Of a stretch of DNA of 64,000 bases, positions 49,970 through 61,872 are shown in pieces (the stretch's first letter is position 1; every line of letters starts with the position of its first letter). The position numbers and the translations under genes were made by a program. The DNA comes from Temnopleurus reevesii (Eukaryota; Echinodermata; Echinoidea; Temnopleuroida; Temnopleuridae), in assembly GCA_036244855.1 (NCBI GenBank), contig BQKZ01001082.1, positions 28,594 through 92,593 on the forward strand. Reading direction: 5' to 3'. The notes beneath the pieces were generated by a model. The model had not been told where the DNA came from and did no database searches. It worked only from the letters and a program-made list of their open reading frames with translations.

Positions 49970-50645
49970 TTACATCTACAATGTTCCCAGGGTCAGACAG
50001 TTTCTTCAAAAAATCACAATTCATTTCCTTATTTGTTCTTAAACCAATTTTTCAGAGAGAGAGCTCAAACAATACACCCACTGTCTATATAAACAGGAAA
50101 GCTGCACGCTGTAGCTCTCTAATGACATGTTACTTAACAGGAGAGGGCATTTTATCATGAAACAAAGCAGATTTATTTTCCCTTGCAAATAGTGTTCGAA
50201 TGTGCCAAAAGATGACCATGGTAATGACAAGTTTAACATGTTAGACAAGAGCTGGTCACAATCTAGAAAGTGATCTGAGTGGTTTTCTGAACCACGCTAA
50301 GAGGTGCTTCCAAGATTGCGTTGCCCCTTAGAATTAGTTTGAGAATGTGAGTAATAGTTAAGGAATCAGTCTGAAATGGCTTTAAAGCAGACGGATTGTT
50401 AAACCAACAAAACATGTATATCGGCTATACATTCGAAACAGTGGGAGTCGCATCCGTTTTTGGCCAAGTTGTAACAAAATATGTCTGGGGGATGACCAAT
50501 TTATGCAAAATGGTTTAGAAAAGCTGCTTCACGCCCCACTGATCAAATTTTAATCGATCTTTGAAAGCATATTTGCAAACTGGTTGAGTGGGAATCACTT
50601 TTGAAAACTGGGTGCGAATAGGGTCTTACAGTACCACGGCTCTAA

Positions 50646-51215
50646 GTGACCTCCTTGCTTTCCTCTCCGGAAGCTCAATGTAACATTAGGGAGATAGATT
50701 TGTCACCAGAAAGGGTTCAAGAACAGATGGATGGAAGGCTGGGGAGATAGAACATAAACCCATCATCAAGTCCTTTATCAATGTCACTCTGCACATTAAA
50801 TAGCAGTATGAGAACAGGGGAAAAGGCATTTGAACTCTAAGGAGGCAGCTTTTCAAGAATTTTTTTTGTTTTGTTTTAGAATTAAGTCCCAATCCCATCC
50901 TCCCTACTCAATGTCTGTATCATATTGTGTTTCAAATTTCTCTCCTCCAATCGATATCTTTATTATACCTCCTTTCTCCATTCCTTAAGGGGTCTTTTTT
51001 TGTGGGGGGGGATTGGGGTTGGGGTCACCCTTACCCAGGACTGTCGGTGACCTCCTTGCTTTTGCATCAGGAAACTCAATGTAAGATTAAGGAGACAGAT
51101 TTGTCACCAGAAAGGATTTAAAAAAATATGGATGGAAGGCTGGGGAGATAGAACACAAACCCATCGATGCCACTCTGCACATCAAATAGTGGTATGAGAA
51201 CAGGGGAAAAGGCAA
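50646..51215. repeat. Direct repeat with about 400-bp period
   Basis: Blocks 50646-50828 and 51047-51215 share GTGACCTCCTTGCTTT, GATTTGTCACCAGAAAGG, ATGGATGGAAGGCTGGGGAG, ATAGAACA and AGTATGAGAACAGGGGAAAA in the same order. Substitutions and two small deletions separate them. The interval between them is unique and includes a G-rich run near 51005-51030. No gene. Confidence 0.85.
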
Positions 51216-52407
51216 AGGCGGCACGTTTTCCAAAGTCGATGTCAAAGTCATGATAAAAAACTTCAAGTCGCATAATTTCATTTGAGGAAGTCCCAACTTC
51301 GCAAACACTTGGGAGCTATTATCTCTGTCTACCACCTACTTTTGATAAAAAAGATACATTCAAATGCAGGTGTCACAGAAAAGGGCTAGTACATATACAA
51401 ATACAAGAAATCTGCTTATTTTAGGTTATAAAGATGACTACCTGCATTTCAACCTCAGATTGTCTAAGAAGTTCTGATATCAGACAGATTTTTTTTTAAT
51501 ATCAAAGACAAAGCGTACTCTTTTCAGTGACAAAATTCATCATTTCACTGCCTTGATTATCCTTTTCAAAGTCACTTTTGACAGGTATGAATTCTGATAA
51601 CATGTAATCTGGCTTACAAAATATTATCTACTGCTGCACACTAGCCTTACTTCATTTTAATTTTTCTCTTTTTTTTTATTCTTGAGACTTCATGCAACTT
51701 TCCCCTAACCTTCATGAACAAATGAGACCTACTGTGTGTCACATGTCGCAGGGAGTATCAATTATATTTAGATTTACTTCGTCAACAGGTGACGGTTCTA
51801 CAGACTGAAATGGGGAACAAAACGGGGACGGCAAACTTTTAAAAAGTTCCACCAATTGTTGATCTCCTTTCGAGATTCAGGAAATCCAGGTGTGAGTACA
51901 TATCAATCTGCTGGAGACAATTTGTGATGAAAATATCCCATAGGTTAAATCCCAAGATACATGTATTTGAGGATATTGTTGAACAGGTTGATAATGAACA
52001 AGTAATGGCCACTAGAGTTGAAATGTCTAAAATGCTAATCATGGTTGGTTTAAATGTTGAGAAGTCGAAACTTTTAATTTATTTCTAATCCTGTTTCGCA
52101 AAATTTGAAAATCTTTTTAAGAATACCGATACAAATATCAGGGACTTCAGCTTGTTTGTTTGCTTTTTTATTAGTTTGTCATGAACACTACTTGATGTAT
52201 GTATGGCAGAGATGTCAACCATTCCAGGATATGCATAAGGTGTATTTTCCTATGAATTCAAGGCTTTCATTACAAGTGAATGCCAGAGGGTAAAGTCATT
52301 ATTGTCATGTATGCACTCACTTTTGCTCAGCTTAAGCATTATTCATGTTTCAATTATGACCATATGCATATCACAGGTATAGTTGGCATCTCTGGAATGG
52401 ACATATG

Positions 52408-52655
52408 CACTTTGAGCTGAAGGGACAAAGGACTTGGACAAAGTAAATAACTTCATTCAAGCATTCACAAGTTAGAGCTTTATGATCACATAAGGAAGTC
52501 AAAGGTGTGACTCTTGTTCAACATTTTCCTGAAGAATAATAGGGATATGAATTTATTTTGTGTCCATCTAGCTATTGTCAATACTTGCACGGATGTTTGG
52601 TTGTTGTTGGGTTTTTTTACTTTTTCCCAGGCCTTTGTCCCTTCTGCTCACAGTG
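52408..52655. mobile_element. CACT-ended MITE, copy 1, with 3-bp target duplication
   Basis: Left end CACTTTGAGCTGAAGGGACA(AAGG) and right end (CC)TTTGTCCCTTCTGCTCACAGTG are imperfect terminal inverted repeats of 24 bases on a 248-bp noncoding element. ATG flanks both sides (52405-52407 and 52656-52658). CACT termini with a 3-bp target duplication are the hallmark of the CACTA/EnSpm superfamily. Same family as 61654-61859. Confidence 0.75.
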
Positions 52656-53528
52656 ATGATCTTGATTACCTCACATGTGTACCCATCAATATAGCAAGAA
52701 CGTCGCTACTTCTAAAAGTAGATTTTGATGATGCTCAAAAGCTTTCTGCAACACAAAACAACTAAACTAGCCTCAGGAAATAGAGATCAATGCATTATTC
52801 TGTTGCTTCACTAAGAATTTGTGACTGAATTATACTGATTATACTGATATACTACTTATAAAACATTACATAAAAGACATCATCAAGAAAATAAGAATTG
52901 TGGAAGATGACTCTACAATTCCTTGGTCAAGATTCAAACGCAACATTTACTGATAACGATCTAACATATCCATCTAAAGGGGCTATCTTGATGTATCAAT
53001 AAACTACCTAATGCCTGCCCCAGCATGTGATAGAGAACACTCCCCCGACAGGGCTTACAGATTCATTCTCGATTCTCCTATCAAATTAGAAAATTGATGA
53101 TTCCCTTAAACAATGATCAAGAGAGGCCATTACACAAAAGAGGCCCACAAACTCTTTGCCAAGAATCATATTTGGAAAGGGGATTATTTTTAGATGCTTC
53201 GGTAGGAACTCTCAATCTTTCTTCTGTCTTCGCATTGGACAAAAGCTATGGGACAATTACTCAGAGTTGTCTGAAAGCATGAGGCACTAATTCTAACACA
53301 TCACTTCAAAGACTTTGTTTCAATAAGAGGAAGATCTAAATAGAGAAAAGAATAAAGCTGTGTCATAACAAATGTCTTTAGATTAAGTCTGGAAATTGGG
53401 CGATGGAAATTAAGAGTGAATTCATCTCTTATTTTGCCCTTTGCAATGTATTCTTATTCTATAAAAGATTCCTAATCGAGTTTCTGTCCATTGTTCATTG
53501 ATATACATGGGCTGTGGAATGTTGTGAA

Positions 53529-53551
53529 ATAGGGGGGAGGGGGGGGGGGCG
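53529..53551. repeat. G-rich low-complexity run
   Basis: Nearly uninterrupted G on the plus strand, followed by CGCAACCGGGAGGC; no gene. Confidence 0.9.
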
Positions 53552-55670
53552 CAACCGGGAGGCTGCGTATTACCGTGTTTATACACTTTCATGAGCTTGC
53601 CTTAAAAAAAGTATGGCTGCAGCCCCACCCCATCCCCCTTCCTTATAGTGCCATGGTTCCTGCAAGATGATGGATGAGTGAAAGTGTAGACGCTATAAAA
53701 ATTCTAATCAAGATAAGAGATGTTTATTTTCTACAATATATTTCTTGGTTTTAATTTTGTGCTGTTTTTGCTCATAACCTACTAATAAACTAAGAGTGGA
53801 GCACACCAGAAGGCTTAGTGTCATTGATCAATTGCGCAAACAAGCAAGAAATGATGTAACATTTATTATGAAATGATGATTGCATTTGTTCTTGGCCTGT
53901 TTCAATACTCTCCAACAAAGTGTATTGTGTAATTGTAAAATCAATGTATTGTATATTTACTACCATACTATGTAAATTGGAGCATGTATAAATTGCTATA
54001 AAATGGCAAATATGTACAGATTCAATAATGTTTCATATGATTCATTCTATTTCACAATTGATTGCTATGACATTATGTATTTTTGTACCAAAAGCACAAT
54101 GTTAAATTAAAAGTAAGTGATTAACTTTTAAAGAAACCAAGGTTTAAAAGTTTAAAAGATATGTAAATACTGCCATGTAAAAATTCTATACATAACTATA
54201 CCCAACAGTCATTGTACATATCATTGGTGATCTTTCTGATAAGATAGACTGTAATTTCTCCATGCTGGCATATTTTTATTAAATAAAAATTGTATTGAAA
54301 CACACTTCTTATATTGTTATTGCATCTTTTGTCACTAAACAATAAATTATGACTTCATAAGGATGATTTTGATATGTTTAAGTTTCTTTTTTTCAGGAAA
54401 CATAAAAAATAGAATATCTTTTAAAAATCACATAAGCATAAAATGACTTGCAAAGCATGACTCGCAACAAAAGTCTCTGCTAATAGCCAGATTTTAAAAG
54501 CTATAATAAACAAACCTAAAATACACTTTTCAGACTTAACTTGATTTTGTGCAATGCAGGCTATCCCAAAGTAAAATTAATTCAGCAAATAAATTTGATT
54601 TTACTTTTCAAAAAATAAGAATGAAATATAATTCCCAATTTGAATTCAACTATAAATGTCACCCAATGAATTCATATCATATTCTCTTTGTATCATTGTG
54701 GTATAAAATTGAATCGTCTTTCTGACCCATAGACATCAGAGGCCAAATCATAGATTATATTAATGACATATTATCAATTTAGATATTTCCTGTATTGCCC
54801 CAAGATCAACTCAGTCTTGAGGTACCATCCATCAATTCACTTTCCTCAATATTCACTTATTTTTTATAGCATTACTTTAAAGATGTGAAATTCAAAGCAC
54901 AGTACAACTCGGATTCTCACCTATAATTTCTCTCCCCCCCCCCTCCCCCCGGCCCAAATATTTAAGCCTTACCTGCCATTGACTCGGGCAACTGTTCAAA
55001 AGAGAGAGAACTAAAATGGATAGCTTTGCAAGTCTGAGTAAAATTAGACGATTTATTCAATTATCATGAATTTAGAATACTTGAGCAAAATTTCTATAAT
55101 GGAGATCATTTAACTTTTTCTAGCTGCTGGCTCTCTATTGATTATTTTAAAAGAATTTCAAACTTTAATTTTTCAAGTTTTAGTAGGCAATTTGTGATAA
55201 AGTATGTATGTAAGGCTATATCAATTCTACAAGTGTTTGACAATTAGTATCAATTTCACCTTTGAAATTTGTATTCCATTCTTGACAAAATTCAAACACA
55301 AAACAAAGTTAGAATCTATCACTAATGCATGACATATGTCAGCAATATTGAGGATTGAGAATCTACATATTACAGGGATTTACCAAATCATTCAAAATTT
55401 GAAACACTTTAAACTAAATTTGTCAGTTCCCCCATTGAGAGCTGGCCCATTGACTTGGTGAATCATAGTATATAATCAATGTCTAACTATCAATGTGGTC
55501 TTGGGGGAGACAGGATTACTATAAACAAGTGAGCTTAAAGACAGGTCATTCTAAAGACTTGTTCTTAATGTATAATTAATCTATGTACATGATGATGTCA
55601 TAAAATATCCACCTCCCCTTAAAGATTCCAAGAGGTCCTTGTTTGATGTGGTTACGAAACCCCGAGATGT

Positions 55671-56382
55671 ATGGTGGCTCTGAACTGCTCTCAACAGCAG
55701 GCCATCTGCGTCATGACTTCTGAGAACAGGTCATGAAATTTTCTGTTTGAGACTTGAAGTTCGTGACTTAAGAGGCACAGTTTGAGACTTGGTAGGCAAC
55801 GTTTGTGACCAATGATGCAAAGGTCGTGACTGTCCAGGGATGTGAAGTTTGTGACCCACGATGCAAAGTGCATGACCAAGGATGCAAACTTTGTGACCAA
55901 CAATGCAAAGTTCGTGACTAGGGATTCAAATTTCATCCAAGGGACACAAGGGACATAAAGTTTGTGACCCAGCATTCAAAGTTTGCGACTACAGGACTTG
56001 AAATTTGTGTTCCCAGTGCTGGGACGCCATGTTAACAATATTGATATAGCACCAAATGCACTACATGGAGTGCTCAAGCCGCATTAAGAGAAGAGTAAGA
56101 GTAACTTAAGAAGAGAACAGGTTTGTCCGAGCCCAAGAACAAAATCTTGCATCTGTGTTCACAAATTTTGCATACCAGGACATGAAATTTGCATCCTGGG
56201 ACACTAACTATGCATCCTGGATCCCAAACCTTACCTCCCTGATCATCAACTGTGTATCCTGGGTTACAAACTTAGCATCCAAGGTCATGGGATTCACATC
56301 CGAAATCACAAATTTCAGAATCATTTCGCCAAATTTGTGATGCACATGGTCATCTTTTTTTTGCTCACTTCAGAGCCACCAT
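55671..56382. mobile_element. Foldback transposable element with minisatellite arms
   Basis: Perfect 14-base termini ATGGTGGCTCTGAA (55671-55684) and TTCAGAGCCACCAT (56369-56382) are flanked by CGAGATGT and AGAGATGT, an 8-bp target duplication with one mismatch. Each arm is built of diverged 21-bp units (about TTTGCATCCTGGGTCACAAAC). The left arm (55740-56010) carries them on the minus strand and the right arm (56155-56335) on the plus strand, so the arms pair. The centre (about 56035-56090) holds a SINE-like GGAGTGCTCAAGCCGC piece. Sea urchin TU foldback elements have inverted arms made of short subrepeats and an 8-bp target duplication; family membership is inference. Open frames here are products of the 21-bp unit. 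Confidence 0.8.
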
Positions 56383-58130
56383 AGAGATGTGACTAGTGCT
56401 AATACTACAAGTTCCTCTAATGTGACAGGTGAAAGAAAAGTCCTTCATCTGACACAGACATTGAACAGATCCTCAGCACTCTAATCCACATCAAGATTAT
56501 ACTCCACAGATCAGTTAATCTGCATTAATCTTCATATCAAACACGCTCCACCACTAAACATCCATTAGTCATAATCCCTTCCATTTCCTCAGAAACTCTG
56601 CAGTGTCTGGATGGTTATTATTAGCGACGTGGCTCAGTCAATACAAATAATCAAATTCTTAAAGGTTTGAAAAATCAATTCCTGACATGAAGAAATGAAA
56701 TAAGAATGTCTTAGGTAGGAGAAATTCCATCAAAATACTTTAAAGAAGACATGGAGCCAAAATCACCCACCACCAATCTAGAGAATTCAAATCTTTATGC
56801 AGACATGGAAACATTACCCTTCTCTTTGAACCCTATTTTTCTCAGGAAGGTAATACTGAAGTCAGCCAAAGAAAACAAAAATTCAGAGCACAACACCTTC
56901 ATGCATCAGTCCTATTTCTCAGTGATACAAAACAATTTCCATTTTTCCCCATTCTATACACATTGGCACGCCAATCAAATTAAAATGCGTATTTGTCTTT
57001 TCTCTATTCTCTACTGATACCAGTCATGCGTAATGTGTTTCCTTCATTCTTTCCTAACTTGGTGAAAGACCGCCTTAAGCAACAAAAATGGACCTGAAAA
57101 TAGTCAGTGTGCCTTATCAGACTGGGATACCCAGGCAAAGTACCTTGGGAATTGTGTGTTTGATACATTCATGGACTTGTGATTTGTGAAAAGAAATTGT
57201 TGAGATTCAAAGAGTAATAAAATCTACAGTTAGCATTGAGATTGCAGTGAGAAAGTTGCTGAGCTGTGCCATTGACAATTCAATAAATATTCTAATCATT
57301 CAAAACAATTTGAAAAATGTGACCTATCACTGAATAGGTATATTCTTCATCTGCTATCTCACTCCTAGAGAACAAAAAACAATAATAGGGGCAGCATATA
57401 AAAATTGTCTATACATTTTTTTTTTACAAAAAAGAACAAAATCATGATGAGAAAGGAAAAACATTGAAAAATTAAGTTTGTGTCTATGGTACAATGTAGT
57501 GGGAAGCACTCAGTAATGTCTTCATTGATTCATGCATTGTGATTGGTCTCGTGGTGAATGTAGCAACTGAAGAATTATCAATTTCAATTTGACAGAGGGC
57601 AGCAGGTAACTATTTAGATTTGCAATGATAAACTCCGAGGTACCAGAAATCCATCAGGCTAAAGAATTTCATTTGTAAAGTTAGAAAACATGTGATCATG
57701 ATTACAGCTTTCTAGAACTAAAAGAGACAAATCACCTCTCAGAGATTTCAAATGTCAAACATGAATTTCACACAACTTTTCAGCCCATCATGTGCAGTAT
57801 TGACACATATCCCTGTACACCAAAAAGTGATTGGAAAAAAAGTTGTAATATGAAAATTAATGAGATGAGCATTGCAAGGGAAAAGATTTTGTAGTTCATA
57901 TACTACCACTTAAAAATTGTTGCTGCTTTCCTAACAGAACCAAGACAATCAGCACTTACCACATACTACGCATTGCGATTCACCTGCCAAAGCCAGCTCC
58001 AAAACCTTGAAGTGCAAGACAACATTTACTGCATATCACTTAATTTGAAATGTTTTTGACTGCTATGTGCATTATTGCCCTGCAACAGCAAGGTTATCAT
58101 GTTTGATGCTCACTGCATTCAGATAATTTT

Positions 58131-58196
58131 TTCCTACCGATACCCATTCTTCTCCCTTGGGTTGAGTGCAGCACAATGCGGATGATGCTCTACCAA
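58131..58196 (-). repeat. SINE body fragment
   Basis: TACCGATACCCATTCTTCTC and GGGTTGAGTGCAGCACAATG match the body of the SINE at 1041-1298; head and tail are missing. It ends about 50 bases from PUS7 exon 6. Confidence 0.65.
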
Positions 58197-58242
58197 CAGT
58201 GGTGGTCTACACTTTAATCTCAAAGGATCTAAATTTACTGAC

Positions 58243-58320
58243 CTGTGGGCAGTAACCTCTTGAACTGTAACCCCTCGTTTGTCCTTTGACCCTGCATACT
58301 GGAAATGATGAGGTCCAATG
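58243..58320 (-). CDS. PUS7: PUS7 exon 6 (catalytic Asp motif)
   Basis: 78-bp exon between acceptor ATTTTTTCACAG and donor GTCAGT. It encodes residues 304-328, including FQYAGSKDKRGVTVQE. This is the TruD-family motif (human FSYMGTKDKRAITVQE) whose Asp, here Asp316, is the catalytic nucleophile of pseudouridine synthases. The first base completes the His codon begun in exon 5 and the last two (AG) complete with exon 7's A. It is separated from exon 7 by 36.4 kb but joins it in phase. Confidence 0.93.
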
Positions 58321-59111
58321 CTGTGAAAAAATTATCAAGCAAAACAATATTGGCAAAATGATGAAATTGAAGAAAAGGAAGGGACAACAGCACAAGAAAC
58401 ATGTGTCAAAGGGGAAATATAGTTCAGAAATTTGATGTCATAATAATTCATTACCATGGCATCTGGCTCTACATAATTTGGGGATTCTGCGGTTCTAGTG
58501 ATCATAGCGGTTACAAACAATGAGACTCTTGTCAAAATTCTGCACCGCATGAGGCTTTACACATACATTGAGACCCATCTCTATACTCGAACAACAGAGA
58601 GCTATGTCATTCAGTAGTCTCATAACTATAATCCTATCAATAGGGAATTAATAACAACATCAAAAATCTAGAGAAAAGTGGGGATGGCCTACGACATTAT
58701 AAGAAGTTTCAACCACTAATTCTCTCACAAAAGTATGAATATTGTCAGTTGAGAAACAAATTTAAGACTCTATATACTTTCTATCCTTTTTATAGTTCTC
58801 CTCCTCTTCATTCATTTTAAAAATCAAAAGGCAAAGAAATGGGACAAAATGTAAACAACCTCCTCTTCAGATCTTTACAATCTAGTGCAAATAAGAACTG
58901 TCCTTCCTATTCATTCTGCAAAGAATGTACCGATGTCGAACATGTTTGCTGATTGACAGGGAAGCTTCCTTCTTTTGTCTAGCGCTCAAGGTTTTTTTAG
59001 AGCTTGAATTAGTGGCGGTTTACTTTGCACCACTTCTTTGTCCTTTGATTCCACAGTACTTCTTTATTTTCCATTCCTTTTTTTTGGGGGGGGGGGGGGC
59101 TTTTAACTTAC
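58321..59111 (-). other. PUS7: PUS7 intron 5 (0.8 kb)
   Basis: GT-AG. A C14A7 run (in transcript sense; plus-strand 59079-59099) starts 13 bases after the donor. The rest is AT-rich with no gene seen. Confidence 0.85.
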
Positions 59112-59220
59112 TGTAGGTACTTGGCTACAATGTCGAGGGCTTCATTCAAGTCCATGTTTTCCTTGTAAAGTACAAATCGGCAGTACTTAGGTGTATCTTT
59201 GGGCCATCTTGTTCGCTTAC
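59112..59220 (-). CDS. PUS7: PUS7 exon 5
   Basis: 109-bp exon with acceptor TTTTTTCTGTATAG and donor GTAAGT. It encodes residues 268-302, including KRTRWPKDTPKYCRFVLYKE and NEALDIVAKYL, which align with human SWPKSRGSYCHFVLYKEN and DAINVLSKYL. Incoming phase 1, outgoing phase 2. Confidence 0.93.
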
Positions 59221-59954
59221 CTATACAGAAAAAATAAGATGAATCTATTTTGTCCTGAATTCAGAAAAGGGCTCATGATTACATCTTTATAGGTAACACA
59301 GAGTGTGGTGTGTAATATTGAACATTGATGAAAGCTTTTAAATCACTATTTGGTCTTGCATTTGATTTAGGAATGTTATTTGTTTAGGTCTGTTAATATC
59401 TGTGGAGTGCTCAAGGCGCATTATCTTGGGTTTGAAAATTGATGTCCAGGAAAGCTGTTCTATCTTCTGGCTGTGCAACATTGCCTTTGGATTCTTCTTG
59501 TCTTTATCCATTCATGCATTGTGATTGATTTCATAGTGAATATGAAAAATTTATTCAAGATTTATGAACAGCATTATCTGCAACAAAAATGTATAGTTTT
59601 ATTTCATTTCCATGAAATACTCAAGATGGCAGATTGGTTTGAATGGAGACATTACATTCAGAAGAGCAAGTAGGGGTGCTGCTAGAAAGTTTTGATCAAT
59701 TGGAAGTTGCAGTTGATGAAAACGCACCAATCAAATCATTCTTTCATGCACGTTTAGTCAAAGACGCACACCATGCGCACATGCAAATGTATATTTTGAT
59801 TTGCAGCTCATTTGCAGTTGACTTGCAATCTCTCAAAAGTTTCTAGCAAAACTCCCTATATCCCATAAAACAATGGGAAAACAGGTAATGGGTAAAACCT
59901 GTTACCAGAGCAAGTAAACATTTAAAATGTATCATGACAAAAGAAAGCACCTAC
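59221..59954 (-). other. PUS7: PUS7 intron 4 (0.7 kb)
   Basis: GT-AG (donor GTAGGT). It contains a very short SINE-tail-like GGAGTGCTCAAGGCGCATTA near 59403; otherwise nothing recognised. Confidence 0.85.
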
Positions 59955-60081
59955 CACCTGAACTCTTGAACACTTTCACCATCTTCTTCCCCTCTTCTCC
60001 CAATGTACTGCTATCAAGCTTGGGGAACAAATGCTTGATGGCCTGGTGGACTCTTGTACGATGCTCCTTATCATCTGTGAC
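59955..60081 (-). CDS. PUS7: PUS7 exon 4
   Basis: 127-bp exon after GCATATACATAG and before GTAGGT. Residues 225-266 include KEHRTRVHQAIKHLFPKLDS and EEGKKMVKVF, matching human [20 protein letters not shown]. Phase 0 in, phase 1 out. Confidence 0.93.
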
Positions 60082-60327
60082 CTATGTATATGCAGAATAG
60101 AAAGAAAATCAACTCATTTATTACACAATTATGAACAGTAATTTTTACATAGTTATACACATTAAGATGTGTGTGTACAAAAAAATTTTTTAAACCTCAG
60201 ATAATTTTGTGTATTTTCCATAAGATATAGACTGACTTTTCATTATCATATATGATAAACAAAAAAAATAAATTTAGATATCTTTCACAAAACTAAAAAG
60301 AATCCATGATTTCATTAATTCACTTAC
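60082..60327 (-). other. PUS7: PUS7 intron 3 (246 bp)
   Basis: GT-AG intron, AT-rich, nothing else seen. Confidence 0.85.
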
Positions 60328-60426
60328 CTGCAAAGTGACTTCTGCTTTCTTATCCTGGCCAACGTTAAAAGCAGACAACTTCTCTAGGTCCTCCTTTGTC
60401 AAAACTTCATTGTGGTCAAAGGGAAG
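60328..60426 (-). CDS. PUS7: PUS7 exon 3
   Basis: 99-bp, phase-0 exon after TGTGTTTTTAAG and before GTAAGT. Residues 192-224, with NEVLTKEDLEKLSAF, correspond to the variable human stretch ending VLTAEEKQRLEELQLF. Similarity is lower than in other exons, as expected for this part of the family. Confidence 0.88.
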
Positions 60427-61028
60427 CTTAAAAACACATCAAGAGAATAAAATCATTTTAAAAAATTACAAAATTTCAAATACAGTCCCACCTCTGAGCA
60501 CTGATATAATAAGCTCTCATTATAACAAGGTCACTTTTACTGCCCAATTTCGTGTAAGCTATTGTATTTTAGCACTGATATAACATCACATGGTTTCAAT
60601 ATAGAGGAAATTTTACTGGTCCAATGGACCTCTTTTTGACTAGGTTCAACTGTCTACTTTGACGGAGTAGGAGCAGGTAAATATTTTTCAATGAATATTA
60701 CTTTTTAAAGTTTCTGAATTCAAGTACATGAAGCGTGTCATCAAAGAAATGGCAAAGTTGTGTTGGCTCAGTAAAAAATTGACATCTTTAGCAAACATCT
60801 GTCTAGCATTCTTAAAATCTAACTCTTTGTGTGTTGCATGATTAGTTTCAATGGGGTTGATTAGATTGAAAAGGCCAAAAGTCCAGTCTATGGATTGCAA
60901 ATCATATGAAGAACTCTCAAACTACGATGTTTACTTCCTGTATAGATAAGAGCAACTCCCATAGAAGCCAAAATTCGTAACTGAGTCAAAACATAGTTTT
61001 TGAAGAGCATGATTTATGATAAACTTAC
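60427..61028 (-). other. PUS7: PUS7 intron 2 (0.6 kb)
   Basis: GT-AG intron, AT-rich; no repeat or RNA gene recognised. Confidence 0.85.
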
Positions 61029-61116
61029 TATTGACTTTTTCTCTGGGCATTTTGTATCAGTGAGTCGTATTATAGTACCATCTTCATCTATCTCATTCAC
61101 CAAAAAGTCCATATAT
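61029..61116 (-). CDS. PUS7: PUS7 exon 2
   Basis: 88-bp exon after TTATTTTTGTACAG and before GTAAGT. Residues 163-191 start YMDFLVNEIDEDGTIIRLTD, matching human [20 protein letters not shown], the start of the conserved TruD fold. The first base completes the Arg codon of exon 1. Confidence 0.92.
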
Positions 61117-61872
61117 CTGTACAAAAATAACAGCATTATCAATGAAGCAATGTCAAAGTGTACAAGAAAATATTGTGAATTTGATTTGAAAATTATGTCA
61201 TATTTCAGTGGTACAAAAAAGTTAAGATGTTATATATACAAAGAACAGGATAGCTAATATAATTTTGTGCAATTGGCCCCTCATTATCACTTTATCATTA
61301 GTAAGCGAGTAATTTGTCAATGAGCAAATGTCTAAATGCATGATGTTCAACCACATAACACTTGGCTACTGATTGAAATTACGAATATATCTAGTGCAAT
61401 ATGTACTTCTTTGCCCCCTGTTAGATATGGTCCAGCAATCCGACTGTTATCAATTTGTCCTGAAAGTTATACTGATAACAGATTAGCAAGAAACTCTGAC
61501 TTACACTCTATCCCAAAGGAGTTTGTTGCAATATAACTGAGCACTTTTTGACAGTGCATTTCTTTATGATTTTTGTTTCGAAAAAGCAATTGCCACAGGG
61601 CCTCTAAAATATAAAAATAAATAAACAAATGAATAAACAACTTTAATTTTATTCACTGTGAGCAGAAGGGACAAAGGCCTTGGAGAAATCAAGCAACTTC
61701 AATTCAAGCAATGACACAACCTAGATACACACAAGAGTACAATTCCCTGGTCGTGAATGAACATGGAAGTTTATTTCTTTTGTGATAATGACGCTATTGT
61801 GAAGGCTTAAATGAAGTTGTTTAGTTTGTGACAGTCCTTTGTCCCTTCTGCTTACAGTGATTCATACCATAC
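61117..61872 (-). other. PUS7: PUS7 intron 1 (0.75 kb)
   Basis: Donor GTATGG, acceptor TTGTACAG. Holds the CACT-ended element at 61654-61859; the rest is AT-rich with no gene seen. Confidence 0.85.
61654..61859. mobile_element. CACT-ended MITE, copy 2, with 3-bp target duplication
   Basis: Ends CACTGTGAGCAGAAGGGACA(AAGG) and (CC)TTTGTCCCTTCTGCTTACAGTG are reverse complements with one mismatch in 24. The 206-bp element is flanked by ATT at 61651-61653 and 61860-61862. Same family as 52408-52655, with better-matched ends, so probably younger. It lies just 14 bases inside intron 1 of PUS7. Confidence 0.82.

Larger units (their letters stand above)
21855..58242 (-). other. PUS7: PUS7 intron 6 (36.4 kb), host of a nested gene
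   Basis: Donor GTCAGT after the catalytic-Asp exon; acceptor CTCTCCAG before exon 7. It contains a complete plus-strand gene (coding exon 45395-48787), the minisatellite at 24436-25494, the duplication at 37635-41449, a foldback element at 55671-56382 and several inverted-repeat elements and SINEs. In 21.9-23.8, 25.5-27.4, 28.3-34.4, 34.8-37.6, 53.6-55.6 and 56.4-58.1 kb I see only AT-rich noncoding sequence with short chance ORFs. A 22-bp tandem duplication of TTGACAATATTAGCTAGTGC lies at 32886-32931. Confidence 0.85.

Noticed and set aside
55691..56340. Open frames with heptad-like FASWVTN repeats on minus and then plus strand
   Set aside because: Both are readings of the inverted 21-bp units of the foldback element, not proteins.
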